From NCBI GenBank assembly GCA_026398615.1, contig JAPLSN010000031.1, forward strand, positions 62,001-126,000: 64,000 bases of DNA. Direction: 5' to 3'. The notes beneath the pieces are model-generated. The model made no database searches. It was given only the letters and a program-made list of their open reading frames with translations, and was not told the DNA's origin. This DNA comes from Spirochaetota bacterium. Its GTDB lineage: Bacteria; Spirochaetota; Spirochaetia; Treponematales; UBA12059. Of the stretch, positions 1 to 8,724 are shown piece after piece. Every line of letters starts with the position of its first letter. Positions within the stretch are counted from its first letter, which is position 1. The position numbers and the translations under genes were made by a program.

Positions 1-1611
1 GAGGCGGCAGGGCCTGGGCTCCCCCAGCTGCGTCCTGAGCCTCGTCGAGATCTCGCCGATCTCCGCGCGCCGTTCCTGCGCGTCAAAAGCCTGCCTGAGG
101 CGCCTGACGGGTAGGTCACCTTCCCGCTCCTCCGTGTACACCGCGTCCGTGAGGATGCAGCCTTCCCTGCCGGGACGATCGAGCCCGAAGAAATCCCGCG
201 CCGCGTTGTTCCCTTCGATGAAGCCCAGGTTCCCGTCCAGGAGGGCCACGGGGTCGGACGTTCCTTCGAAGAGGCTGCGGTACCTGTGCTCGCTCGCCGC
301 GAGTTTCCCGCTCGTTTCGGTCAGCGTGCGGATCCGTTCCTCCAGGTTCTGGTTCAGCCCCTTGAGCTGGCCGTGGAGGAATCCGAGCCGGTTCGCGAGG
401 ATGAGGCCGCCGATGAGGAGGTTGCCGATCGGCGTCCCTGCGAGCGAGCGCAGGTAGATCCGTCCCAGGGAAGGCCGGCGCCCATCCATGACCGGCCGCT
501 TCCAGCGGCGGTACCCGTCCCTGAAGAATCGCCCGAGGATGTCGTATCCGAGATAGTACAGGGCCATGAGGAGTCCCGAGACCTGCCACACCCTGAGCAG
601 GTCGTGCGCGAAGGCATCCGGCGTAAGGGCTTGCGCGATCGCGAGGAAGGCGCAGAGGACGGCGTAGACCTTGCTCACCGACGCGGCCCGATTGTCGTTC
701 AGATTTTCGAGGAAAGCCCCGACGAAGGGGAGGATCAGGAAGAGGCTGCCCAGCTCGATATGGAAGAGCAGGTCGCTGTCCGGAACGAAGAAGTACACGG
801 TGTGGGTGCGGGCGAAGAGATAGATCGCGAGATCGATGGAAAACAGGCCGTAGAAGAGATTGTGCCTGTCCTGGGGACGGACGAAGAAAATGAAGATGTG
901 GTACAGGCCGATGAAGAGGTAGAGGCCGATCAGCGCCACCGGCCAGAGTTCCGCATTCCGGCGCTGGATGAGCTCGTAGGTCCCGACGAAGTACGGTTCG
1001 GCCTGGTGGAGGCCGGCGGGGGGGGAAGGTCGGGTCGGCCACGATGCTGATGACGATGAGGTTGGCGCTCGGGCGGAAGAGCGACCCGTCGACCGGGAAA
1101 TAGATGTCCCGGACGTACGGTGCTTCGCTATCCTGCCGTTCGCGTCGAGATGGATTTCCGAGCGTATCTTCGTTCCGTTGAGGAATATTTCCCAGTCGTC
1201 GCCCAGTGCGGCGAAGTGGATTCCCGGTACCAGCGGAGCTTCCGTGCTTCCTTCCCGTCCCCTTTTGAGGAAGGCGGCCATCTCGGCCCCGATCGTGAAG
1301 GGGATGGCGTAGGTGAACTCCATCTCGGGGTAGTTCGCCAGGGAGAAGAACGGCCGTTTCGCCACGCCCGCGAGGCCCAGCTCGATGGGTCGGGCGTATC
1401 TTCCCGCATTGCCGGTGGCGGGGAAGATCTTCCAGTCCGGGACTCCCGTCGGCATCCGGTTCTCGGCGCCGGGTTCGAACCCAGTACGGATGTAGAGGGG
1501 AAATTCATTGAGGTTGATATAGAGAGGGTCACCGGATGCCTGGAGCGGCAGGACAGCGGCCAGCAGGACGAGGACGGCCAACGCCGGGGATCGGGGGAGC
1601 TTCAGGTTCAT
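1..1611 (-). CDS. 7TM-DISM receptor with PAS domain, 3' end outside window, two compensating frameshifts
   Basis: Signal-transduction membrane protein, incomplete at the window edge. The start at 1611 gives a signal peptide (MNLKLPRSPALAVLVLLAAV), then a periplasmic 7TMR-DISMED2-like beta domain (about residues 28-195), about seven hydrophobic helices (about 205-400, with IGLYLFIGLYHIFIFF near the beginning), a coiled coil (LNQNLEERIRTLTET) and a PAS-like segment (RYRSLFEGTSDPVALLDGN). The output domain is not visible. The starting frame is open to position 1, but between about 1136 and 1020 the family-like sequence (DIYFPVDGSLFRPSANLIV) lies in another frame. One base seems to be missing near 1131-1138 and one extra in the C8 tract (G8 on +) near 1018-1025. 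Either the assembly carries two errors or the gene is a variant; the receptor assignment itself is firm. Confidence 0.8.
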   Translation of the reverse strand, partial: MNLKLPRSPALAVLVLLAAVLPLQASGDPLYINLNEFPLYIRTGFEPGAENRMPTGVPDWKIFPATGNAGRYARPIELGLAGVAKRPFFSLANYPEMEFTYAIPFTIGAEMAAFLKRGREGSTEAPLVPGIHFAALGDDWEIFLNGTKIRSEIHLDANGRIAKHRTSGTSISRSTGRSSARAPTSSSSASWPTRPSPPAGLHQAEPYFVGTYELIQRRNAELWPVALIGLYLFIGLYHIFIFFVRPQDRHNLFYGLFSIDLAIYLFARTHTVYFFVPDSDLLFHIELGSLFLILPFVGAFLENLNDNRAASVSKVYAVLCAFLAIAQALTPDAFAHDLLRVWQVSGLLMALYYLGYDILGRFFRDGYRRWKRPVMDGRRPSLGRIYLRSLAGTPIGNLLIGGLILANRLGFLHGQLKGLNQNLEERIRTLTETSGKLAASEHRYRSLFEGTSDPVALLDGNLGFIEGNNAARDFFGLDRPGREGCILTDAVYTEEREGDLPVRRLRQAFDAQERRAEIGEISTRLRTQLGEPRPCRL

Positions 1612-1710
1612 GGGCAATATTTTATCACATTCATGCCGGTCGCGCCATCGTCATCACGGGGTTTCACCAGCCTGCCAGGGAAAGGATAACCTGCCTGACT
1701 TGCCCGTCGG

Positions 1711-2028
1711 TTACACCATGGGTTCGCTATAGAGATCGCTGCCGCAATTGGGACAACCACCGTTGCTTATGAATCTATCTTTGGATCCTTTCCATCCGCA
1801 ATTCTGGCAATAAGCGATCCCCGAGGGACGCGATCTGAAAACCGGTTCAAGGAGGATCGCCAGGAAGACGATCCCCAGCAACAGCCAGATCCCCTCGGCC
1901 ATCCAGCCTTGCTTTACCGGCATAACCCGTACCAGCAGTTTTTTCAGCCAATTGAACCCGAATCTTTCCCCCGTAAAACCGACCGCGCCGAGAAAAACCC
2001 CGATTCCAGAGATTATCACGCGAATCAT
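1711..2028 (-). CDS. small membrane protein with C-terminal zinc ribbon
   Basis: A 105-residue protein of unknown function. The N-terminus is hydrophobic (MIRVIISGIGVFLGAVGFTG), a second transmembrane helix lies at about residues 42-62 (GIWLLLGIVFLAILLEPVF), and the C-terminus has two Cys-x-x-Cys knuckles (YCQNCGWKG and GCPNCGSDL), a rubredoxin-like zinc ribbon presumably on the cytoplasmic face. A GGAGG ribosome-binding site sits just upstream of ATG 2028. The gene is divergent from the DUF4139 gene, and the 220-bp gap between them would hold both promoters. It is not part of an obvious operon. The zinc-ribbon call rests only on the cysteine spacing; no catalytic domain is present. Confidence 0.75.
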   Translation of the reverse strand: MIRVIISGIGVFLGAVGFTGERFGFNWLKKLLVRVMPVKQGWMAEGIWLLLGIVFLAILLEPVFRSRPSGIAYCQNCGWKGSKDRFISNGGCPNCGSDLYSEPMV

Positions 2029-2251
2029 ATGATGCCTCCTTCATGTCGAAGATCCTGGATGTTGGACTTGCATTTGTCAATGGTAAAAACCAATCATGTC
2101 AATGTTCCTGTGCAGGTATTCCATCGGATCGGCTTTCCGGATGACCAGGGGGAATACCGCACAACGAAGGGCCCGGGCGTGGAGGGAGGCTTTCCCCTAT
2201 CGCCTGCACTATACTCTTGGGCATGACATCACGTTGCTCGAGGAGTGCGCC

Positions 2252-4315
2252 ATGCGTCGTATCCGTTCGTCCGTTCGTTTCCTTGCCTTGATCGTCGCCT
2301 TCGCGGCCGCCAGCGCGGTCACCGTTTTCGCCCAGCAGTCATCCGGGGCCGCCCCGACCGAGCTGCCCGTCACCCGCGTCGTGCTTTTTTCATCCGGCGT
2401 GGGGTATTTCGAGCATCGGGGGAACGTGACGGGGGACGCCGTCGTCCTCCTTCCCTTCGGCGTGGCCGACGTCAACGACGCCCTCAAGTCGCTCGTCGTC
2501 AGGGACGAGGGTAGCGGGTCGCCATCGGTGAGTTATCCGTCGCAGGAGAGCCTGGACCGCGCCCTCAAGGGTTTCCGCGTCGACCTTTCGGGCGCGCCCA
2601 GGGTGGCCGACATGCTTGCCCGCCTGCGCGGAGCGGAGATCTCGGTGGACGTGCCCGCGACCCTCACGGGGCGCATAGTCGGCGTGGAACAGCGTCCCGG
2701 CAAGGAGCCGGGAACGACGGTCCAGTACCTCGTCATCCTGACGCAGGACGGGGTGCGTGCGCTCCCGATGGACGGCATCGCCGCGTTCAGGTTCACGGAC
2801 AGGCGCATCACCGACGATTTCGAGCGGGCCCTCGCGCTTGTGCTGGCGGCGCAGGACACGCAGCGCCGCGTGCTGGAACTGAAGCTCCCGGGCACCCAGA
2901 AGCGCGAGGCTGCGGTCGGCTACGTCGTCGCCGCCCCGATCTGGAAGGCGTCGTACCGCCTCGACCTCGCGGGCGCAAAGCCATATTTCCAGGGCTGGGC
3001 GATCGTCGACAATCCGACGGAAGAGGACTGGAGGAACGTGCAGCTTTCGCTGGTGAGCGGCCGCCCCGTTTCCTTCATCCAGGACCTCTACAGCCCGCTC
3101 TACGTCGAGAGGCCGGAAATCCCGTTGGCGATCGCCGGGGCCGCGAAGCCGAGGTCCTTCGAGTCGGGGCTCGCGGGAGCGGGGGACGAGGAGTCGTACG
3201 CGGAAGAGTACGAGAAGGACAAGGCCTACGGGGCGGCGCCGCGCTCGGCCATGGCCCCGTCACCCTCCCCGTCGGCGAAGGCCGCCTCGGGCGGGGTGAG
3301 GGGGAGCGATGCGCCGTCCGAAGCGATGATGGTGCCGAGGGAATTCGAGACCGCGCGCGCGAAAGCCGCCGGGGAGCTCTTCGAGTTCACCGTGAAGAAA
3401 CCGGTGACGCTCGAACGCAGGCGGAGCGCGATGCTCCCCCTCGTCGCCGCCGAACTCCAGGTCGAAAAGGTTTCTGTCTACGCACCCGACAAGGGCGCGC
3501 CCATGGTCGGAGCCAGGATCACGAACAATACGGGGATGAAGCTGCCCGCCGGGCCGATCACCGTATTCGACGGCGGCGTATACGCGGGCGACGCGCTCGT
3601 GGATTTTCTCCCCGAGAAGGACAAGCGCCTCATCGTCTATGGCGACGACCTTTCGCTCATCGCAGACTCCCTGATGACGTCAGCTGAAGAGACGATCGGC
3701 GTCGCGATATCGAAGGGCGTCCTCAAGTTCTCGAGGAGGACGACCTGGACCAGGACGTACAACTTCAGGAATTCGGGCGCCATAGCGAAGCGCGTCGTCA
3801 TCGAGCATCCCGTCATCGGGGGCGCCGAGCTTTTCGAGCCGAAGGCGTACGAGGAGAAGGCGGGGAACGTGTACCGCTTCAGCCTGCCGGTCGCCTCGGG
3901 GGCGCAGGTGTCGTACGTCGTGAAGGAACGTTCGCCGAGGACCGACGCGGTCCTCATCGGGAACCTGGGCAACGACGCCCTCGTCATGTACTCGTCGAGC
4001 AAGGAGATCCCTCCCGCCGTGCGCGACGCGCTGAAGAAGGCGACCGACCTCAGGCGCAGGCTGGACGACGCGAAGCGCGCGTTGGCTGACCTTCAGGCAA
4101 GGAAGAACGACCTTTCCACGGAGCAGGGGCGGATCAGGCAGAACCTGGACGCGGTCGGAAGCGATACCTCCCAGGGCCAGCAGTACCTCAAGAAGCTGCT
4201 CGACGCGGAGAACGAGATCGAGGCGGTTTCGAAGGGCATCCTCGAAGCCCGCAAGGCGGCCCAGGACGCCCAGACCGCCTACGAGACCTACCTGGCCAAC
4301 CTTTCCATCGAGTGA
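2252..4315 (+). CDS. DUF4139 domain-containing secreted protein
   Basis: A 687-residue exported protein. The ATG at 2252 is preferred to in-frame starts back to 2096 because it begins a clean signal peptide (MRRIRSSVRFLALIVAFAAA...VFAQQ) and follows a TATACT hexamer at 2210-2215. The mature N-terminus (RVVLFSSGVGYFEHRGNV) is the typical opening of DUF4139/MuiA-like proteins. A Pro/Ala/Ser-rich low-complexity linker lies at about residues 330-350 and a coiled coil closes the protein (about 590-680, repeated KRALADLQARKNDL-type heptads). The family's molecular role is unknown; a periplasmic or cell-surface location is inferred. It stands alone, flanked by divergent and tandem unrelated genes. 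Confidence 0.88.
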   Translation: MRRIRSSVRFLALIVAFAAASAVTVFAQQSSGAAPTELPVTRVVLFSSGVGYFEHRGNVTGDAVVLLPFGVADVNDALKSLVVRDEGSGSPSVSYPSQESLDRALKGFRVDLSGAPRVADMLARLRGAEISVDVPATLTGRIVGVEQRPGKEPGTTVQYLVILTQDGVRALPMDGIAAFRFTDRRITDDFERALALVLAAQDTQRRVLELKLPGTQKREAAVGYVVAAPIWKASYRLDLAGAKPYFQGWAIVDNPTEEDWRNVQLSLVSGRPVSFIQDLYSPLYVERPEIPLAIAGAAKPRSFESGLAGAGDEESYAEEYEKDKAYGAAPRSAMAPSPSPSAKAASGGVRGSDAPSEAMMVPREFETARAKAAGELFEFTVKKPVTLERRRSAMLPLVAAELQVEKVSVYAPDKGAPMVGARITNNTGMKLPAGPITVFDGGVYAGDALVDFLPEKDKRLIVYGDDLSLIADSLMTSAEETIGVAISKGVLKFSRRTTWTRTYNFRNSGAIAKRVVIEHPVIGGAELFEPKAYEEKAGNVYRFSLPVASGAQVSYVVKERSPRTDAVLIGNLGNDALVMYSSSKEIPPAVRDALKKATDLRRRLDDAKRALADLQARKNDLSTEQGRIRQNLDAVGSDTSQGQQYLKKLLDAENEIEAVSKGILEARKAAQDAQTAYETYLANLSIE

Positions 4316-4323
4316 TGCGGCAA

Positions 4324-4353
4324 CGCGGCAGGGAACGGGAGTTTCCCGCCGCG
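4324..4353 (+). terminator. possible hairpin terminator after the DUF4139 gene
   Basis: Just past the stop at 4315, CGCGGC-a-GGGA (4324-4334) pairs with TCCC-GCCGCG (4344-4353) around a 9-nt loop, with one bulged base. No T-run follows, so intrinsic termination is uncertain. Confidence 0.35.
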
Positions 4354-4562
4354 GCGAGCGAATCGGCGTATGGCACCGAGCGCCGGCGGACGGTCGCCCC
4401 TGGCTTTCCAGGCCAGCGCAGACAGGCAATGGGCTTCCGACGGAGTGAACTTGAGCCTATCGACGCCGATTTCCGCGAGTGCACTGCGGGCTCGCAGCCT
4501 GGCGGCGGGGAAGGGTGCTACAATTCCCGTGGGTAGCCACATTATCCATCCAGGGAGTATCC

Positions 4563-5849
4563 ATGATGAAAGGGACCAAATCCGGAATCGCGTCCGCTTT
4601 CACGATCGCTCTTGTACCCGCGTTCGTTTCCTGCGCGCAGGTCAAACCCCCGGAACCTTCCCCGCAGGCGGGATCCGGGTGGGAAACGGTCGCGGAGACC
4701 TTCGTCGAAAAGGCCGACACCACCCACGCCTGCCTCGTCATGGTGGACGGAACGACCGTGTTCGAAGCCTACGCATGGCCCTGCGGCCCCGGCGACAGGC
4801 ACAAGCTGGCGTCGTTCACCAAGAGCGTACTCTCGGTCCTCGTCGGGATCACGGTCGGCGAAGCGAAGATTCCATCGCTCGACGCGAAGCCGGGCACGCG
4901 GTTTTACTACAATTCCGGCGCGTCCCACCTCCTGTCGGGCATCCTCCAGAAGGACGTGGGCAAGACCGCTCGCGACTACGCGGCGGAAAAGCTTTTTTCA
5001 CACCTCGGCATCACGGACTTCTTCTGGGGAGCCGACCGGAACGGCGTCACCATGGGCTGCAGCGGCCTCCAGCTCACGGCGAGGCAGCTTGCGACGATAG
5101 GCCGGCTCCTGCTCGCCCGGGGCGAGTGGGACGGCAGGCGCATCGTGAGCGCGGCATGGATCGACGAGTCGACGACGAAGCAGGTCGACACGTCTTCGGG
5201 TCTCGCGGGGCGGTACGGCTACGGCTACCAGTGGTGGATGAACCCCTCGGGCGGTTTTTCCGGCCGGGGTTACGGCGGGCAGTACCTTCTCGTCGACCCG
5301 AAGCGCAAGATCGTGGCGGTCTTCTTCGGCTCGAATTTTGACGACGATTTCTTCATGCCCGAGAGGCTTCTGGCCCAGGCCATGGTCCCCGCCGCCGAAA
5401 AGGGAGGCGCCAAGGTCGATGTGGCTCTCGCGTCCCGGCTGGCGGCGCTCGCGCAGGCAGCCGGCAAGGGGCCGACTCCCGTTCCGCCTGCGCCGCTCCC
5501 CGCGAAAGCGGCGGCCATCTCGGGCAGGCGCATCCTGCTCTCCGACGGATCGGCATCCGCCTTCACGTTCCCGAAAGCGGACGAGGCCGTGTGGACCATG
5601 GAGACGGGCGGGTCCCCGGGCTCCTTCCCCATGGGCCTGGACGGCCGTTTCCGCTCGGGCTTCCTCGGAGAGGCATTCGGGCTGGCGCCCCCGAACCCCG
5701 TCTTCGCGCGCGGCGGATGGGAAGGGGAGGACGTCCTCCGCGCCGAGCTGACGCTCTCGTACGACTCGTACACCTACGTGTTCCGTTTCAGGTTCCCCGC
5801 AGGTGGCACCGTCGAGGAGAGCTGCTTCGTGCCGGAACTCGGGCAGTAG
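4563..5849 (+). CDS. beta-lactamase-fold serine hydrolase, lipoprotein, internal segment missing
   Basis: A 428-residue class C beta-lactamase/penicillin-binding-protein family protein. The ATG at 4563 (or 4566) follows AGGGAGTATCC and starts a lipoprotein signal (ALVPAFVSC), so it should be membrane-anchored. The SxxK nucleophile motif is SFTK (about residue 85) and the YxN motif is YYNSGAS (about 117). In relatives these motifs are separated by roughly 90-110 residues that include a LLTMTSGL-like helix; here only about 30 residues lie between them and the chain jumps from KIPSLDAK to PGTRFYYN. That suggests an in-frame internal deletion, so activity is doubtful. The rest (LTARQLATIGRLLLARGEWDG and the C-terminal beta domain) is intact. 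Transcribed alone. Confidence 0.85.
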   Translation: MMKGTKSGIASAFTIALVPAFVSCAQVKPPEPSPQAGSGWETVAETFVEKADTTHACLVMVDGTTVFEAYAWPCGPGDRHKLASFTKSVLSVLVGITVGEAKIPSLDAKPGTRFYYNSGASHLLSGILQKDVGKTARDYAAEKLFSHLGITDFFWGADRNGVTMGCSGLQLTARQLATIGRLLLARGEWDGRRIVSAAWIDESTTKQVDTSSGLAGRYGYGYQWWMNPSGGFSGRGYGGQYLLVDPKRKIVAVFFGSNFDDDFFMPERLLAQAMVPAAEKGGAKVDVALASRLAALAQAAGKGPTPVPPAPLPAKAAAISGRRILLSDGSASAFTFPKADEAVWTMETGGSPGSFPMGLDGRFRSGFLGEAFGLAPPNPVFARGGWEGEDVLRAELTLSYDSYTYVFRFRFPAGGTVEESCFVPELGQ

Positions 5850-5894
5850 ATCGAGCGCCTGTCCGGAAAGGTGGAATGAAGGGACGCGATTATT

Positions 5895-5943
5895 GAGCCA
5901 ATCTAAAAAGGCGGTTACTTCAGAAATTGGCTTTTCAGTTTCT
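5895..5943 (+). terminator. possible terminator hairpin
   Basis: GAGCCAAT (5895-5902) can pair with ATTGGCTT (5936-5943) across a long loop, followed by a short T stretch. It lies between the convergent serine-hydrolase gene and the FlaA operon. The stem is short, so support is weak. Confidence 0.3.
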
Positions 5944-6032
5944 CACGCTTCTTGTCTTTTGGGCGAAGCGCTAAGAAACCTGCGCGGGAACAAGGTTGCT
6001 CTTTCAAAAGCCGTCTGACTTTCAGAAGAGCC

Positions 6033-6788
6033 TCATTTATTCGCGTATTCCGGCACCGGAAATTCCCGGACGAGTTTCACCGCTTCGCCGCAATACACCG
6101 CCATGTCGAAATCGAGCCATATCTCCCGAATGCGGATGAGCACCGGGGCATTCCCGTTTTTTGGCTTCGAGCAACAGATGCCCGCGAGCCGCCTGTACGG
6201 GAGGGATCCGGGCGCGAGCGCCACGGTCTTGAGTTCCCCGGACCTGACTTCGTCGATATATCGCGGGTTGACGTTGACCCGGAGTTCGCAGCCGGGGCCG
6301 AAGCCCGAACCGAAATGGATATAGGTTTCCTGGGCTTTTTCGTCAGCCAGGACGACGCTGATGGCGACGCCAGGGTCGCTCGACGAAGCGAGAACGCTGA
6401 CTGACTTGATGGCACCGACATTGGAAAGCAGTCCCGTGCCAGAAAAGCCCCCGATGGATTCGTCGGATGCGACGATGCCGGAGGGCGGCAGGATGGCCAC
6501 GCCGGTCGTACCCGCGGGAGCCCGGGAAAAATCGACGATGGCTTCGAGCGCGCCCGAGGGGCAGGCGGCGCTGTCCGGAGCGGCTGCCCTGATTGACGAC
6601 GATGGACCTGCCTTCGCGCCCGATGGAAGGAATACGACAACCCAGCGCGTCGGGTCCGGGGAGTACGGCGTGCCGGATTCCCCGGACCGCGGTGCAAGGT
6701 CCGAAAAATCGATGAGGGTTTGCTGGTCAGAATGGGCGACTCCCATCGCGAAGCACGCGAGTACAAGTGCCGTCATGGTCCGTTTCAT
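6033..6788 (-). CDS. FlaA-family flagellar filament outer-layer-like protein
   Basis: A 251-residue exported protein, last gene of the five-gene operon 10330->6033. The ATG at 6788 starts a signal peptide (MKRTMTALVLACFAMGVAHS). The body follows the order of treponemal FlaA: LIDFSDLAP near the mature N-terminus, a glycine-rich GTGLLSNVGAIKSVSVLAS block, YIHFGSGFGP, then NPRYIDEVRSGELKT and a final IREIWLDFDMAVYCGEAV, all of which I match to FlaA (for example NNPSYISDVRS and FKDVKIIYDKAV). FlaA coats the periplasmic flagellar filament in spirochaetes. It lies 14 nt after the preceding stop. Divergence from canonical FlaA means a sheath role is probable, not proven. Confidence 0.75.
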   Translation of the reverse strand: MKRTMTALVLACFAMGVAHSDQQTLIDFSDLAPRSGESGTPYSPDPTRWVVVFLPSGAKAGPSSSIRAAAPDSAACPSGALEAIVDFSRAPAGTTGVAILPPSGIVASDESIGGFSGTGLLSNVGAIKSVSVLASSSDPGVAISVVLADEKAQETYIHFGSGFGPGCELRVNVNPRYIDEVRSGELKTVALAPGSLPYRRLAGICCSKPKNGNAPVLIRIREIWLDFDMAVYCGEAVKLVREFPVPEYANK

Positions 6789-6802
6789 GGTTTTCCCCCG
6801 CC

Positions 6803-7360
6803 TCACTGTATCAACCGGGAGCCGCCGCGAATGGACAGCTCGCCGATGAATACCACGCAATCCCCGATGGGAACGGAAGCATCAAGGTAGATCACTAGGG
6901 CCTTGAAGGCCAGACCTCCGAATTTGCCGTTCACGGTGTGCGTCAGGCGCCGGGCGCCGGGAAAATTGGCGGTGCCGAGATCGAATTCGTGGCTGCGCCC
7001 CGAGCCATCCCCGAGCAGCACGGCCACCCTGAAGGGAAGGTCCGTGCCATAGACGGTAAGGCTCAATTCCTTCAAGGTCCGGTATTCCGGGTTTTCCCGG
7101 CTGGTTGCCGCCTGAACCAGGTAGTACACGGTTCCGTCGCCGGGGGGCTTTTCGAGGAGGATGCCGAGAAACCTGCCATCGCGTTCCGTATCCGTGATTT
7201 TCAGGAGCGGCGTGAACGCGGGATCCGAATAGCCGTCCGCAACCACCTTCCAGTCCGACGGATTCCCGGTAAAAACCAGTTCGAGCGTTGCATCCTGGGC
7301 CGGGAGGCGGCCGCCCGCAGCGAGCAGGAACAGCAGGGCAAGAGCCGGATGCCGTGTCAT
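6803..7360 (-). CDS. short FlaA-like exported protein
   Basis: A 185-residue protein with a signal peptide (MTRHPALALLFLLAAGGRLPAQ) and a single FlaA-like beta domain: DWKVVADGYSDPAF, KELSLTVYGTDLPFRVAVLL, HEFDLGTANFPGARRLTHTV and a closing CVVFIGELSIRGG. These correspond to the FlaA pattern of a hydrophobic strand with a wide-tryptophan or tyrosine patch, an internal GNLAFNGW-like turn and a terminal FFDQLKY-like strand. It is shorter than canonical FlaA (about 230-350 residues). ATG 7360 overlaps the stop of the upstream HEAT gene, so translation is likely coupled. Assignment is by pattern only. Confidence 0.65.
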   Translation of the reverse strand: MTRHPALALLFLLAAGGRLPAQDATLELVFTGNPSDWKVVADGYSDPAFTPLLKITDTERDGRFLGILLEKPPGDGTVYYLVQAATSRENPEYRTLKELSLTVYGTDLPFRVAVLLGDGSGRSHEFDLGTANFPGARRLTHTVNGKFGGLAFKALVIYLDASVPIGDCVVFIGELSIRGGSRLIQ

Positions 7361-8724
7361 CGTGTAACCCCGTAGACAGCCAGGAGATTCCCGGCCGCGA
7401 CGACGCGCAGGAGGGGGTTATTGTCTTCCCGCATGAAATCCCGCAACAGGAGTGAGTGCTTCCCTTTTCCCTGCCGGCCGACAAGCTCCAGCGCCGCGGC
7501 CCGAACGAGGATGTCCCCGTTTCCGGACAGGAGCGTGATCACGCGATCAGGCATGCGTGCCTCGGGCCCCGCCAGGAATCCGCGGAGAGCGATTCTCCCC
7601 AGGTTCGGATCTTCCCGGTCCAGGAGGAATTCCAGGCAAGCCGTGCGTTGTATCGAGTCCGGTGAATCAGCGACGATACCGGCATACCGGTACTGAACCC
7701 CTGCGGGGAACGTCGACAGCAGGTCCTGGAAATCCTTCAGGTGCTTTTTCTCCGGCACGCCGGCCAGGAAAAAAGCGAGGGCATTGTTCACGACCGTGGA
7801 CGGGAATACGGCGGACGGCACGGGATTCCGCTCCGCTTCGGCGGGGACGGGAATGCCGTATTTTCTGGCGGCGTCGGCATCGAGAGAAAGACGCCCGTTC
7901 CCGGGAGTGACGCCCGTCGCGACCACGGTACGACTCAGTTTCAGGCGATACAACAGCGCCTGGAAAAGCAGTTCGTCCAGCGTGAAGGACCGGGAATCCG
8001 GTTCCCTTCCCTTCAGGATGCCCGCACGATCCTGCATCGCATACACGATCCTGTCGAGCGGGAGCTTTTTCGCCTTGAAGTCCAGATAGAGCCGGCTGTA
8101 CTCGTCGACGCGGACGTCCCGGTCCCAGGGATAGAACACCAGGAGATCCAGATACCTGCGGTCCTTCGTTTCGAGATATTTCCGGGACAGCAGGCAGGCC
8201 CCGAAGGCGCCCTTCCGGCCACCGTCCAGGCCGAGCAGGAAGAGGTTGGAAAATTGCGTTATCTTGTCGTAACCTATCATGGCGAAAAGGCCCTGCGGGC
8301 CGATCCAGTTCCAGATGGATTCCTCGTTGGCGCGGAGCCAATCCAGGGTGCGTGCCGGATCAAGGCTGAACAGGGTTTCAAGGGCGGCATCCCTGAACAG
8401 GGCAAAGCCGGGGGTCGTGATCTCGGAGCCTGGATCCTGGAAGAGCGCCAGGACCGGCTCGTAGGCCAGTTTCGGTGGAAGATGCCGCAGCATGCGGATC
8501 GCCGCTTCCTTGACAAGGTGGTTTCCGGAATCGAGACCCGCCAGGACGATGTCGCGCGCTTCGGGCAGGCAGGCAGTGATGGTTTTTTGCTCTTCGGCGG
8601 AAAGCGTGCCGCCCGCCTGCGCCCATGCCGATGCGCCCGACAGCGCCAGGAGGGTTGCCAGGAACAGCGCGCCGGAACGACCATGCATCCAGGCGGGGGA
8701 TTCGCGAGGTTGCGGCCTTTTCAC
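7357..8724 (-). CDS. exported HEAT-repeat-like protein in the FlaA operon
   Basis: A 455-residue helical protein. The frame opens with GTG at 8724, overlapping the preceding stop; ATG 8688 gives a better signal peptide (MHGRSGALFLATLLALSGAS...WAQ). HEAT-like helical pairs follow: EARDIVLAGLDSGNHLVKEAAIRMLRHLP, FRDAALETLFSLDPA, and at the C-terminus DRVITLLSGNGDILVRAAALELVGRQG and NPLLRVVAAGNLLAVYG. The middle (about 150-330) is less repetitive. HEAT scaffolds usually bind other proteins, so a partner of the FlaA-like proteins made by the same operon is a reasonable inference. Translationally coupled to both neighbours. Confidence 0.7.
   Translation of the reverse strand: MKRPQPRESPAWMHGRSGALFLATLLALSGASAWAQAGGTLSAEEQKTITACLPEARDIVLAGLDSGNHLVKEAAIRMLRHLPPKLAYEPVLALFQDPGSEITTPGFALFRDAALETLFSLDPARTLDWLRANEESIWNWIGPQGLFAMIGYDKITQFSNLFLLGLDGGRKGAFGACLLSRKYLETKDRRYLDLLVFYPWDRDVRVDEYSRLYLDFKAKKLPLDRIVYAMQDRAGILKGREPDSRSFTLDELLFQALLYRLKLSRTVVATGVTPGNGRLSLDADAARKYGIPVPAEAERNPVPSAVFPSTVVNNALAFFLAGVPEKKHLKDFQDLLSTFPAGVQYRYAGIVADSPDSIQRTACLEFLLDREDPNLGRIALRGFLAGPEARMPDRVITLLSGNGDILVRAAALELVGRQGKGKHSLLLRDFMREDNNPLLRVVAAGNLLAVYGVTR

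Noticed and set aside
1471-1483. GGGTTCGAACCCA, a tRNA T-arm-like sequence
   Set aside because: It is inside the 7TM-DISM coding region and has no surrounding cloverleaf.
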